Shown in pieces: positions 1-9,241 of a DNA stretch of 41,686 bases (positions are counted from its first letter, which is position 1; every line of letters begins with the position of its first letter). The stretch lies in NCBI GenBank assembly GCA_015488885.1, contig WFMW01000062.1, positions 1 to 41,686 on the forward strand. The letters are read 5' to 3'. The DNA comes from Gammaproteobacteria bacterium (lineage in GTDB: Bacteria; Pseudomonadota; Gammaproteobacteria; SZUA-229). The position numbers and the translations under genes are program-made. The notes under the pieces are model-generated. The model saw nothing but the letters and a program-made list of their open reading frames with translations, searched no databases and was not told the DNA's origin.

Positions 1-51
1 ATCCGACTCATAATCGGCAGGTCGAAGGTTCGAGTCCTTCCAGGCCCACCA
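1..51 (+). tRNA. tRNA-Met (CAT), 3' part only
   Basis: The window opens inside a tRNA. A seven-base anticodon loop with anticodon CAT (9-11) sits on a four-pair stem. A T arm follows (GAAGG, TTCGAGT, CCTTC), then the 3' acceptor strand and an encoded CCA ending at 51. The D arm and 5' acceptor strand lie outside the window. CAT could also be the tRNA-Ile2 that TilS modifies; the T arm and acceptor look more like elongator Met. The 3' end borders accessory DNA, a usual integration position for islands. Confidence 0.85.
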
Positions 52-350
52 TTTATTTCCATTAAAATCATAAGTGTGCACGAACCCATAGTTTGTCCAT
101 TTTGGCCAACTTATGGTTCCATTGCCAGCATAAGCTGGCGAACATCAGACTATATTACTGATTTTATTACTTTTTATTTTTTTACAATTTACCACAAAAC
201 AGATACATGCCTACAAAGCAGCCTTTTTGGAAGCATAAGTTGGCGAAAACATAGTATGTCCGCTGCACATTATGACTGCAACAGCGTTACTTAAATTGTC
301 AGCATCATATAATTTGACACATTGCTGAAGACCAAGGTTACTTATACTTA
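52..350. repeat. tRNA-flanking gap with three copies of a ~24-bp motif
   Basis: No convincing gene is seen. A motif with core GCCARCTTATG occurs once on the plus strand (105-115) and twice inverted (129-139 and 234-244). Two of the copies share the longer direct block AGCATAAGYTGGCGAA (127-142 and 232-247). The middle copy forms a perfect hairpin, GCCAGC-ATAA-GCTGGC (124-139). A related pair CATAGTTTGTCC / CATAGTATGTCC lies at 87-98 and 250-261. The repeats sit just past the tRNA 3' end and could be integrase arm sites or remnants of an attachment region. That is inference; no integrase gene is present in the window. Confidence 0.5.
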
Positions 351-1082
351 TTAAACACTTAGATAGGCATTAGCTTTATCATCCAAGCGGTCTTTGACCT
401 TTTCCCAGTTAGGCATAACACGCTTCATTAATCGGTAAAATTTATTACTATGGTTATGTTCAGCAATATGACACAGCTCATGCAATATAACGTAGTCTAT
501 GCATTCTCTGGGCGCCTTCACCAGGCAGGGATTCAACGTTAACCGCCCTCCAGGCGAGCAACTTCCCCATTGAGTTCTCATCGTCTGAATTCGTATCTGG
601 GGCCGCTCACCAACCCATAATGCCTGAGGTAATAACACATCTAACCGGTGATTAAACACCTTCCTTGCTCTCACCTTATACCAGTCAAGTAACAACTCTT
701 TTACTTTGCTTTTATTCCTGGCAAAAATTTCAAATTTGCCTCGTAACAACTTAACGTATTGCTCATCTCTGGCAGCAATTTTTTCAATTTTTAACATATA
801 CTGCCTACCCAGATAATAATGGCTTTCACCACTTATATAACGTCGCGGGGTGATATAAGTATTCTGCTCACGAAATTTCTCTAACCTGGTATAAATCCAA
901 CGTGATCGCTTCTTTACTGCATCAATTACATCCTGGTTACTCACTTTAGCAGGTGCATTTACAACAACTTTACAGTCTGGACGCACCTTAATCAGCACAC
1001 GATTTATATCATTTGATCGCAACTGCCTGGTAAATTCAATACGCTCGCTTCCATATGAGATACTCATTATGTTTTTAGGCAT
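351..1082 (-). CDS. YgjP-like zinc metalloprotease (DUF45/M48-type)
   Basis: A 243-residue protein ending the hsd operon. It has the zinc-protease motif HELCH (201-205), a further His at 209, and the conserved TQWGSCS segment (170-176) typical of the YgjP/DUF45 family. No signal peptide is visible, so it is probably cytoplasmic. The ATG at 1082 lies within the last codons of hsdR (8-base overlap), implying translational coupling; an in-frame ATG at 1067 is a less likely start. Genes of this family are frequent neighbours of type I hsdR. Their role there is not established, and subunit turnover is only a guess. Family assignment is firm, function is not. Confidence 0.85.
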   Translation of the reverse strand: MPKNIMSISYGSERIEFTRQLRSNDINRVLIKVRPDCKVVVNAPAKVSNQDVIDAVKKRSRWIYTRLEKFREQNTYITPRRYISGESHYYLGRQYMLKIEKIAARDEQYVKLLRGKFEIFARNKSKVKELLLDWYKVRARKVFNHRLDVLLPQALWVGERPQIRIQTMRTQWGSCSPGGRLTLNPCLVKAPRECIDYVILHELCHIAEHNHSNKFYRLMKRVMPNWEKVKDRLDDKANAYLSV

Positions 1083-4000
1083 TCGCTATGCCTACACGGG
1101 TAATTTGCACTATGAGCTCTACAACAGCTTTTGCCTGATCCATCCCGGCACCTATTTCCTTACATTCTTTGAAAATCAAAGGTAACAGTTTCTTACGAAT
1201 CTCGGCCTCAATGTTTTGAGGGTTAATCGAGTGTTCAGCAACAGCAGTAGTTACCACCTCATCAACATTAAATGCCATATGCACCCATTTATCCTGCACC
1301 TCTTCACTCATATCGGCAAAAGTCTCAGGCAGCATTTTCTTAAACACTCCAAAATAAGCTTGAGCGTGTCGGTTTCCTGAAAAACTGTCAGGTATATCAT
1401 CGATGCGCCGCTCTTCGACCCGCTCCTCAAATTCTCTAAACAACATATACTGCTTCAAAGGGTGGTCAAATAACGCCTCAGCCTCTTTGATAACTTTCCG
1501 CAACAACTTAGAAAAGGATTCCTGCGCATATGGGTCATCACGCAACTCCTGCTCAATTTTTTTTGTAATGCGTGTTTTTATAATATCGGTTTCGTTACGT
1601 GTTTTATCTTCACTCCATTTTTCAGGAGACTGATTAGCCCCCATCTTCCCAACTTCATAAACACCTTCAGGCTCCTTAACTTCAACACCTACAACATGCT
1701 TATCCATGAGCTTTTTAACCTGATCGGCATATTCATCATAATCAATTGTTTCACCCGCATCTTGTTTAACAAGCTGATGCAAACTAGTAAGCTGCTTGAC
1801 CGTCTCCTTGTAATGCAGCCTGTCAGCCTCTGAAAAACTTTTATCATCAAAAAATGAGGCTGACTGCAGAGCAACCTTTAAACAACTTGCAAAATCACTG
1901 AGCCGTTCATAAAAGTCATCACGTATCTTTAAACGAACATCCACCATCTGCCCATCGTCTTCCTCCATACGTGGCACAAGTACCTGTCTTAGCTGTTCGA
2001 TATCACCTTTATTTTTTACTTTACTGAATATATTCCATAATGATCCATACAAAGAAGGCAACTTCTTATACTCCGTACTCATCTGGTTATACAAGCCTTC
2101 AATATCAGTAATATCAAAGCCACCCTGCGTACGATTAGCCAAATCCTGATATTTAGCGATAGTGGTATCCAACTCGGCCAGGATGCCTCGGTAATCAATT
2201 AAAAGACCAAATTTCTTTTTAGGATGCAATCGATTAACGCGAGCGATAGCCTGAATAAGGTTATGCTCCTTTAAAGGTTTATCTATATACAGTACTGTAT
2301 TTTTCGGCTCATCAAAACCTGTCAGTAACTTATCAACCACTATTAGCAGTTTCAGCTTGTCATCCTTCTCAAATCTTTCAACGATTGATTTCGTGTAGGT
2401 CACTTCATCCTGCGTACCAACATTCTCATTCCACCATTTAGTCACTTCAGGCACTGAATTTTCATCAACATCCGTATTACCCTCTCGAGTATCAGGCGGT
2501 GACATCACAACAGCCGACTCTAACAAGCCTGTCTCATCGAGATATTTCTTATATTTTATGGCTGAAAGTTTACTGTCACATGCCAGCTGCCCTTTTAGAC
2601 CTTCATCAATGTTTTTCGCAAAGTGATTAGCAATATCCAGAGCAATGAGCCGAATTCTGTCTTCAGAGTGATAAAGCTGACCTTTCTTAGCAAATTTCTT
2701 TTTAAGATCAGCTCGTTGATCATCTGTTAAACCCTCAGTAATTCGGTCAAACCAGCTATCTATAGCTCGTGAATTCACCTCAAGGTCAGGTATACGCTCT
2801 TCATATAACAGTGGTGTAACAGTCTTATCTTCAACAGCTCGTTGCATGGTGTATGCATGAACAATAGGACCAAATTTATTCGTTGTTTTATCATCCTTAA
2901 GTAGAGGAGTGCCAGTGAATGCCACAAAGGAGGCATTAGGCAGTGCCTGTCGCATGCGAACGTGGCTCTCACCACCCTGGCTTCGATGCCCCTCATCTAT
3001 AAGCACGATTATGTCAGAGCTATCGTTGCGGCACTCTGGCAACTTAGCTGCGACATTAAATTTTTGAATAAGGGAAAATATTATTCGCTCAGAGCCATGA
3101 CCAATTTGCTCAGCAAGCCGTCGTCCTGATGTTGCTATGGCTGCACCAAAATCTTTTTTCCCTGTTAATTCACCACCCGTGGAAAAGGTACGACTAAGCT
3201 GCGCTTCAAGATCAACGCGATCAGTAACTACGACAATCCTACATCGCTTAAGAGTTTCGTGAAGAATAAGCGCCTTTGACAGAAAGACCATCGTAAAAGA
3301 TTTTCCTGAACCAGTGGTATGCCAGATAACACCACCTTCGCGACCGCCATCGGGACGCTTTGTATTAATACGGTCTATCAAACGTTTAATCCCAAATACC
3401 TGCTGGTAACGCGCAACAATTCGACCAACCTTTTTATCAAATAGCGTGTAATAACGTGTCATTTCAAGCAGGCGTTCGGGTGATAACAAGCTGGCAATCA
3501 ACTTATCCTGACCTGTTACAGCTAACTCACCACCTGCGATCAAGTTTTCATACCATTGACGATCAGACGAAGGACGGTGAGCAAAAAGTTTAGTTACTTG
3601 TTTATTTAATAAATGCTTATTCTTCAGACGAAGAAACTCTGCATCTATAATATCCTCTTCACGCCATGACGACCAGAACTTAGAGGCCGTACCCTGTGTA
3701 CCATATCGCCCTTCATTCCCATTGATAGAGAAAAGCAACTGACTGTATACAAAAAGATGAGGGATTTCATCATTTCTCTGATTTCTGATGTTTTGTGAAA
3801 CACCTTCAGTAATTGTTGGGCCTTTCTTAACATGCCCATCGGGGCGTTTAGCTTCAATAACAACAAATGGAATGCCATTTACAAAACAAACAATATCAGG
3901 GCGTCGATGATCAACACCATTTGTGCGCAACACGCTAAACTCTTCAGTAAATATAAAGCTGTTATTACCTGTTTCGCGCCAATCAATTAATTGAATGGTT

Positions 4001-4356
4001 GGATTTGCTTTCTTCCCATTTACAAATTCAGTAACAGAAATACCATAAAGCAAATGGTTATAAAGTCTCTCACTTGCTACAGCTAGCCCTTCATTTAGCG
4101 CCGGTGAACATATCTCAGAAATAATATTATCAATGGACTTTTCTGAAAGCGGGTAATCACTACCCTGAAAAACAAAGCGCTTCTTCTGCAGAACACCCTG
4201 CAACACACCACGCAAAACAACTTCACTGGTTTTCCCATCGCGAGCAGACAATGCTTCTTCTGGCGTAATAAACTCCCAACCAAGACTACTGAGTAGCGTT
4301 AAAGCTGGAATTTTAGCGCTGTACTCTTCTTGAAATTTAGGGAGAGTTACTTCCAT
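1075..4356 (-). CDS. hsdR: type I restriction enzyme HsdR (motor/nuclease subunit)
   Basis: A 1093-residue ATP-dependent translocase and endonuclease that cleaves unmodified DNA together with HsdM and HsdS. The N-terminal nuclease core shows D154 followed by E168-A-K170 (PD-(D/E)xK). The superfamily 2 helicase shows Walker A TTGSGKS (347-353), the DEGH box (454-457), a TGTPL motif and a QAIARVNR motif VI. The C-terminal helical region is complete. The start was set at 4356 because an AAGGAG site lies 8 bases before that ATG; an upstream in-frame TTG at 4374 is less likely. It overlaps the Abi_2 stop by 10 bases and the protease gene by 8 bases. Length is normal for the family. Confidence 0.97.
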   Translation of the reverse strand: MEVTLPKFQEEYSAKIPALTLLSSLGWEFITPEEALSARDGKTSEVVLRGVLQGVLQKKRFVFQGSDYPLSEKSIDNIISEICSPALNEGLAVASERLYNHLLYGISVTEFVNGKKANPTIQLIDWRETGNNSFIFTEEFSVLRTNGVDHRRPDIVCFVNGIPFVVIEAKRPDGHVKKGPTITEGVSQNIRNQRNDEIPHLFVYSQLLFSINGNEGRYGTQGTASKFWSSWREEDIIDAEFLRLKNKHLLNKQVTKLFAHRPSSDRQWYENLIAGGELAVTGQDKLIASLLSPERLLEMTRYYTLFDKKVGRIVARYQQVFGIKRLIDRINTKRPDGGREGGVIWHTTGSGKSFTMVFLSKALILHETLKRCRIVVVTDRVDLEAQLSRTFSTGGELTGKKDFGAAIATSGRRLAEQIGHGSERIIFSLIQKFNVAAKLPECRNDSSDIIVLIDEGHRSQGGESHVRMRQALPNASFVAFTGTPLLKDDKTTNKFGPIVHAYTMQRAVEDKTVTPLLYEERIPDLEVNSRAIDSWFDRITEGLTDDQRADLKKKFAKKGQLYHSEDRIRLIALDIANHFAKNIDEGLKGQLACDSKLSAIKYKKYLDETGLLESAVVMSPPDTREGNTDVDENSVPEVTKWWNENVGTQDEVTYTKSIVERFEKDDKLKLLIVVDKLLTGFDEPKNTVLYIDKPLKEHNLIQAIARVNRLHPKKKFGLLIDYRGILAELDTTIAKYQDLANRTQGGFDITDIEGLYNQMSTEYKKLPSLYGSLWNIFSKVKNKGDIEQLRQVLVPRMEEDDGQMVDVRLKIRDDFYERLSDFASCLKVALQSASFFDDKSFSEADRLHYKETVKQLTSLHQLVKQDAGETIDYDEYADQVKKLMDKHVVGVEVKEPEGVYEVGKMGANQSPEKWSEDKTRNETDIIKTRITKKIEQELRDDPYAQESFSKLLRKVIKEAEALFDHPLKQYMLFREFEERVEERRIDDIPDSFSGNRHAQAYFGVFKKMLPETFADMSEEVQDKWVHMAFNVDEVVTTAVAEHSINPQNIEAEIRKKLLPLIFKECKEIGAGMDQAKAVVELIVQITRVGIANA

Positions 4357-5252
4357 AATGGGTGCTCCTTCCAATTATCGGGCATTCCCATTGCAGCACG
4401 CCACTTACCTTCTTGAGCAAGAGGCTCTATTAATTCATTACATTGCTGACACCAGCTATCACCATTATTTGTTGTTTTAAGCAAATAACGCAGCATCAAC
4501 AGGATATAAAATATTCTGTCATTCCTTGGGGTGACCGGAGGATTCCACTCTAGCGACCTTGGTCTTTGAGGGCGTATAGCAAGTTCTCTATTCCACAACC
4601 TACTATGATGAGCACACACATTGCGAATATAGGTAAGCTTATGAAGCCAATCTCTTAAACACATATGATGCAATCCAAGCTTATTTGAAATGCCCCTTTT
4701 ATCATTATGATTAAGACCTTGATAACAAAATGACAAACTCCCAAGCGACATAACCTCTGTTATTACCCAGATTGGTAAAGTAGGGAATCCTGCATATTTA
4801 TTTTTATAATGTGTAATGAATGCATCACTGGAACGTGTTGCTTCTTCTTCGAGCTTTGTAAGCCACTGACCATGATTAAATTGCGGATGAAAATTCGCAG
4901 GATTAATATGACCAAACGCTCCATACTCATGACTAAGGTGATAACTAATTAAGGTTCGGATATAGACTTCAATACGCTCAATTGCATCAGTAACAAGTAA
5001 TCGTAACTGACGGTCAAATTCATATAGCGTTATGACATCATCAAAGTTTGTATCTTCGATAAAATCACTTGTGACATACTCATGTTCATCTCTAATTCGA
5101 AAGGGATACCAATAGGCACTAAGGCGGTAGTAACTGATCGTGCCAAGCTGTAACATTGCATGATCATAATCATTGATTATCAAACCCCGTTCACTGAGAA
5201 GCTGTAGCTGCTGAACAAAGGTAAGGGCGGGTTTCTGGTAGGATTCAAGCAT
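4347..5252 (-). CDS. Abi_2 (AbiD/AbiF-type) abortive-infection protein with HEPN motif
   Basis: A 301-residue protein of the Abi_2 family (PF07751). The N-terminal region has the family's LxxLGTISYYRLSAYW-type stretch (35-49). The C-terminal half contains YIRNVCAHHSRLWN (208-221), an R-x4-H motif (R210, H215) typical of HEPN RNases. Relatives cause abortive phage infection, probably by cutting RNA. The start at 5252 has a GGGGG site 6 bases upstream; the longer in-frame extension has no such support. The gene lies between DUF4917 and hsdR in the operon, overlapping hsdR by 10 bases. Its position recalls prrC, an anticodon nuclease kept silent by its host type I enzyme. That parallel is inference. 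Confidence 0.88.
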   Translation of the reverse strand: MLESYQKPALTFVQQLQLLSERGLIINDYDHAMLQLGTISYYRLSAYWYPFRIRDEHEYVTSDFIEDTNFDDVITLYEFDRQLRLLVTDAIERIEVYIRTLISYHLSHEYGAFGHINPANFHPQFNHGQWLTKLEEEATRSSDAFITHYKNKYAGFPTLPIWVITEVMSLGSLSFCYQGLNHNDKRGISNKLGLHHMCLRDWLHKLTYIRNVCAHHSRLWNRELAIRPQRPRSLEWNPPVTPRNDRIFYILLMLRYLLKTTNNGDSWCQQCNELIEPLAQEGKWRAAMGMPDNWKEHPLWK

Positions 5253-5411
5253 TAAATACCCCCAGACAACAGGCATAAAAAAAGCCACCAAGGTTGCGCA
5301 TTGTTAAGAGGCGTGGCAGCTGTGTTACATGTAGTATAGCGGCAAACTGCCCAACTATTCAAGAAAAAAGTCGGAACACGGCGCATCTTATTGTTTTTCA
5401 TAGATATGTTT

Positions 5412-6497
5412 CTAGGCACTCGCGACATCTCCCCAAACATTAGCGGAAGAAGAGTCAAAAAACACAACTTCAAGTGGGTATCTATCATGTCGAAGTGCGG
5501 CTATAGCATTGGCACGTGCAATCACACCTCTGTTTTCTGGTGTATCCGCATCACCAAAAATACCTACATATAATTTCTTAAAACGGCCTTTTCCAAGTCG
5601 CTTGAGAATATGATCATCGCTATCAGCCAACGAATGACCTAAAATGAAAAAGCAGTGCGTTCCGGTCTGCGCATTAGCTGTCAAAACTTTAAAACACTGA
5701 TATAGATATGCGTTATGGCGAATTTTGTTTTTCTTCTGTGTGCTCGTACCTTCCGCTACAAAAAGAGGGAATTTATCTGCTGCTATAGCGGTGCGCACTT
5801 GATCCACTAAGGGCTCCCCCTTACGAACCCATGTATATTTCTGTAACTCTGCACCCGAGTCAAACAAATGAAGAGCACCATGCAGAAAAAGTACATTTGC
5901 ACTATGTGCGGCTGTTTCACCTTGCCATACAACATAGTCTGCTAGCGGATCATCCTCATCATTTCCAAAGCCATCATTCTTTTTTAGTTCAACCGCATCC
6001 TCATCAAAAGGATTGTCATCATGCATCAATGCCCAATATAAAAGCAGGTCATAGTTTAGCGTGAAGACATAGCCACTTTTATCAGGCGCAATAAAATTGC
6101 TCAAAAATTTTCGGCAAGCCAAGAATTGATAATCATCTATTGCATTAGGGCTCTGCGGGTGATTTCCTGCAATCGTGGCAACCAATAAATCCTTCAAAGC
6201 AATAGCATGATTGCTCATTACCTGAACACTTTTGGCACCATCGGGAACGTAAATGGGTAGAATTTTTGATCCACTCTCAAGCGCTCTAATTGCAACTTCA
6301 AAATCCTGTGTCTGCAAAGATTCGAAAACCTGCTTAGCCTCAGGAATTGCCGAAAAATCTGCTTCTCCAAAAAGAGATTCATAATGGAATATGTCGGCAC
6401 GGCAACCAATACTAAAACCATTGCCTAGCAATAAATGACGTTTTTTATACTGCTCTGAGTCTAAAATAGCATCATCAAAAGAAATAATGTTAGTCAT
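5412..6497 (-). CDS. DUF4917 family protein (possible SIR2-like fold)
   Basis: A 361-residue protein that I recognise as DUF4917; the family has no assigned function known to me. Conserved-looking blocks are LLLGNGFSIGC (22-32), FTLNYDLLLYW (145-155), LHGALHLFD (205-213), LFVAEGTS (245-252) and LGHSLADSDDHI (286-297). The order G(N/A)GxS, then T-x-N-Y-D, then HG, then GHS resembles SIR2-like NAD-binding proteins found in phage-defence systems; this link is my inference. The ATG at 6497 has GGAG 8 bases upstream and overlaps the hsdS stop by 8 bases. A 159-base gap separates it from the Abi_2 gene. Confidence 0.82.
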   Translation of the reverse strand: MTNIISFDDAILDSEQYKKRHLLLGNGFSIGCRADIFHYESLFGEADFSAIPEAKQVFESLQTQDFEVAIRALESGSKILPIYVPDGAKSVQVMSNHAIALKDLLVATIAGNHPQSPNAIDDYQFLACRKFLSNFIAPDKSGYVFTLNYDLLLYWALMHDDNPFDEDAVELKKNDGFGNDEDDPLADYVVWQGETAAHSANVLFLHGALHLFDSGAELQKYTWVRKGEPLVDQVRTAIAADKFPLFVAEGTSTQKKNKIRHNAYLYQCFKVLTANAQTGTHCFFILGHSLADSDDHILKRLGKGRFKKLYVGIFGDADTPENRGVIARANAIAALRHDRYPLEVVFFDSSSANVWGDVASA

Positions 6498-7728
6498 GTA
6501 CAGTCTCCTTCTGAGAAATTCCTTCCTCATCAATTTTTACACGGCGTTTACCAGTGAGGAGTTGTTGCATCAGCGCCTTTTTCTCTTGTTTCAATAATTC
6601 GAGTTTTTGTTGCAGGGTTTCGATTTCTTTGTCGGCAGAGGAAAGGACTGAGGCTATTTTTTGTTGTTCTTTTAGTGATGGAAGTGAAAATGGGAACGCA
6701 CAAAGCGCTTGAAAACTGACTGAATCTCTTACCGAACCCTGCGCACTTGAAAGAATACGTTGTTTTGCATGATGTGATGACATCCATTGAAAGAAAAAAT
6801 CACTAAATATAAATTCCTCCTTAACACTGAAAACAACATACATTGGGCTAAGAATACCCTCATCATGATTTTCAAGACGCGCAAATGAACCAACATTTAT
6901 ACGAGATGGGTTATATGCAAATTCTCCGCGTTTAACTATTTTATAGTTACTAACATTACTACTCGCTACCCGTTTCGAAAACTGCTCTTCCGGCAACACA
7001 AAACCACTATGATTAGTTACACTTAAAACTCGTTGTATTGAGCTATCTTTATTTCTGGCTTTTTCCTCCTGTAAAAGAGATTTTAATCGTATCTCTTCCC
7101 ACTCGTCATTAAATCCTTGAAGGCGTTTTTTCCCGGTGAGGAGTTGTTGCATTAGAGATTTCTTTTGTTTCTGGCTGTTGCTAAGCAGCTTATCCGTACC
7201 CTCAATCGCTCGATCCCAAGCTAATAGGATTTTAGAAATTTTCTTTTGTTCTGGAAGGGGAGGTAATTGAATCGGCGTTTTTGCTACAACAGATTTATTT
7301 ATTTTGACCATTGTACTACTACTTCCAGCCGCACGACTTTTGTAGTAATTCCTTGTACTTGATGACCTAATTTTTTGTTCTACATAATCTAGATCAGCCT
7401 TCTTCGGATCAACACGAAAACGCATCATTAAGTCAGGATAGGAACAGTTCGATAGCTCACCTTTATAGCGAACTGCTCGCCCTACTTTATCTGGCGTATT
7501 TGAGCGACTCACTAAAAAATCGTTGCAAGCCAATAGATTTCCTAGTACTTTTTCTGTCGGTTCAACAGGTTTTATTGCTTCATCATTAAACCCATCTTCT
7601 CCAAGCGCACCAAGCCCAAGTACCCAATAACCTGTTATGTGGTCTGTAGCATTAGGTGAGTAGCCATTTTTTATTTGACCTTCTACAAGCTCAATCAAAT
7701 GAGTATTTTTCCACCCATCAGGAACCAT
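6490..7728 (-). CDS. hsdS: type I specificity subunit HsdS
   Basis: A 412-residue DNA-recognition subunit of the type I methylase/nuclease. It has two target-recognition domains (about 1-165 and 210-360), each followed by a conserved helix. The helices end in near-identical LMQQLLTGKKR and LMQQLLTGKRR, the usual two-fold design in which each half reads one part of a split site. The start was set at ATG 7728, which has AAAGGAG 7 bases upstream; the in-frame TTG at 7734 lies within the spacing. It overlaps the hsdM stop by 11 bases. A 17-base DNA repeat (6554-6570 and 7136-7152) encodes the two helices. The target sequence cannot be read from the protein. Confidence 0.95.
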   Translation of the reverse strand: MVPDGWKNTHLIELVEGQIKNGYSPNATDHITGYWVLGLGALGEDGFNDEAIKPVEPTEKVLGNLLACNDFLVSRSNTPDKVGRAVRYKGELSNCSYPDLMMRFRVDPKKADLDYVEQKIRSSSTRNYYKSRAAGSSSTMVKINKSVVAKTPIQLPPLPEQKKISKILLAWDRAIEGTDKLLSNSQKQKKSLMQQLLTGKKRLQGFNDEWEEIRLKSLLQEEKARNKDSSIQRVLSVTNHSGFVLPEEQFSKRVASSNVSNYKIVKRGEFAYNPSRINVGSFARLENHDEGILSPMYVVFSVKEEFIFSDFFFQWMSSHHAKQRILSSAQGSVRDSVSFQALCAFPFSLPSLKEQQKIASVLSSADKEIETLQQKLELLKQEKKALMQQLLTGKRRVKIDEEGISQKETVHD

Positions 7729-9241
7729 ATCCAAGCTCCTTTAGATAACAATCCATTTCAGTTTCCAACTCTGCCAGTTGCGCCTTTAACTCTTCATGAT
7801 CTTTACGAACAGCCATCAGGTCAATTTCTTCTTCCTCTTCAAAAGTATCAACATAGCGCGGGATATTAAGGTTGAAGTCGTTTTCTTCTATCTCTTCAAA
7901 ACTTGCCAGATAAGCATACTTGTCAACGCCTTCACGCGACTTATAAGTCTTAACTATTTTTTCGATATTCTCTGATGTAAGTAGATTTTGATTTTTACCA
8001 GACTTGCACTCTCCGCTGGCATCAATGAACAAAACATTGTTATCCATTTTATCTTTCTTAAAGATCAGGATTGCTGCCGGAATACCTGTGCCGTAAAAAA
8101 GTTTTTCAGGAAGCCCTATTACCGCATCCAGCAAGTTCTCCTCAATCAATTTTGTACGAATTTTTCCTTCGGAACTGCCACGGAACAAAACGCCATGAGG
8201 AACAACTACGCCCATACGCCCTGTTACTGGCTTCATGGTTTCAATCATGTGAGAAATAAAGGCGTAGTCCCCTTTGGTCTTTGGCGGTATGCCACGGCGA
8301 AAACGTCCATACTTATCATGATCGGCTTCATCATGCCCCCACTTATCTAGGCTGAATGGAGGGTTTGCGGTGACAATATCAAAATGCATTAAGCCGCCAT
8401 TTTTATCGAGTAGCTTAGGATTTCGAATGGTGTCGCCCCATTCAATTTTATGATTATCTTCACCATGCAAAAACATATTCATCTTAGCCAGTGACCAGGT
8501 AGAACCTATCGCCTCTTGCCCATAAAGCGCATATTTTTTAGAATTAAATTGATCTCGAATTTTTCGACCACACTTCATTAACAATGAAGCTGATCCACAA
8601 GCAGGGTCACAAATAGAATCCCCCTCCTGCGGGCTCAGTAACTCCGCGATGAGGTCTGAGACTTCAGGGGGGGTATAAAACTCACCGGCTTTTTGACCAC
8701 CACCAGCCGCGAAGTGTTTAATTAAATATTCGTAAGCATTACCAATGACATCTAGCGTACCAACTCTACTTGGCTTCAGATTTAGCTCGGGCTTTGCAAA
8801 GTCTTCAAGCAAATGACGTATGATTGTATTCTTTTGCTTTTCTTCACCTAGCTTGTCTGTATTAAAACTTATATCCTGGAAGACTGACTTTGATGCATCA
8901 CGAAGTTTTGTTCCATTCGCTTCTTCTAGCGCATGAAGCGCCTGATCAATACGCTCACCATTTCCTGGTTCGTGGCGTTTTTCCCATAAGGTATAAAAAT
9001 CTGCACCTTCTGGTAACACAAAACGCTCATTTTTTAACATCTCTTTGATGAGCTCGGGCTCGTCGCCATGCTCTTTCTTATACGCATCGTAGTGATCTTG
9101 CCAAACGTCAGAGATGTATTTTAAAAACAACATGGTAAGAATGAAGTCTTTATATGTATCCGCGCTGACGGTTCCTCTGAATGTGTCACAAGCAGCCCAC
9201 AGCGTTTTGTTGATTGAATCTTGATTTACTTTATCGTTCAT
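7718..9241 (-). CDS. hsdM: type I N6-adenine methyltransferase HsdM
   Basis: A 507-residue methylase subunit that transfers a methyl group from S-adenosylmethionine to adenine, protecting host DNA. An N-terminal HsdM helical domain (about 10-150) precedes the catalytic domain, with motif I DPACGSAS (212-219) and motif IV NPPF (293-296). The second Gly of the usual DPACGSGG is Ala here, which the family tolerates. The ATG overlaps the upstream half-hsdS stop as ATGA and has a GGA site nearby, so the genes are translationally coupled. Length and motifs look intact. Confidence 0.96.
   Translation of the reverse strand: MNDKVNQDSINKTLWAACDTFRGTVSADTYKDFILTMLFLKYISDVWQDHYDAYKKEHGDEPELIKEMLKNERFVLPEGADFYTLWEKRHEPGNGERIDQALHALEEANGTKLRDASKSVFQDISFNTDKLGEEKQKNTIIRHLLEDFAKPELNLKPSRVGTLDVIGNAYEYLIKHFAAGGGQKAGEFYTPPEVSDLIAELLSPQEGDSICDPACGSASLLMKCGRKIRDQFNSKKYALYGQEAIGSTWSLAKMNMFLHGEDNHKIEWGDTIRNPKLLDKNGGLMHFDIVTANPPFSLDKWGHDEADHDKYGRFRRGIPPKTKGDYAFISHMIETMKPVTGRMGVVVPHGVLFRGSSEGKIRTKLIEENLLDAVIGLPEKLFYGTGIPAAILIFKKDKMDNNVLFIDASGECKSGKNQNLLTSENIEKIVKTYKSREGVDKYAYLASFEEIEENDFNLNIPRYVDTFEEEEEIDLMAVRKDHEELKAQLAELETEMDCYLKELGYGS

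Noticed and set aside
5253-5488. A small minus-strand ORF between DUF4917 and Abi_2
   Set aside because: It overlaps the end of DUF4917 in another frame and has no ribosome site or recognisable motif.
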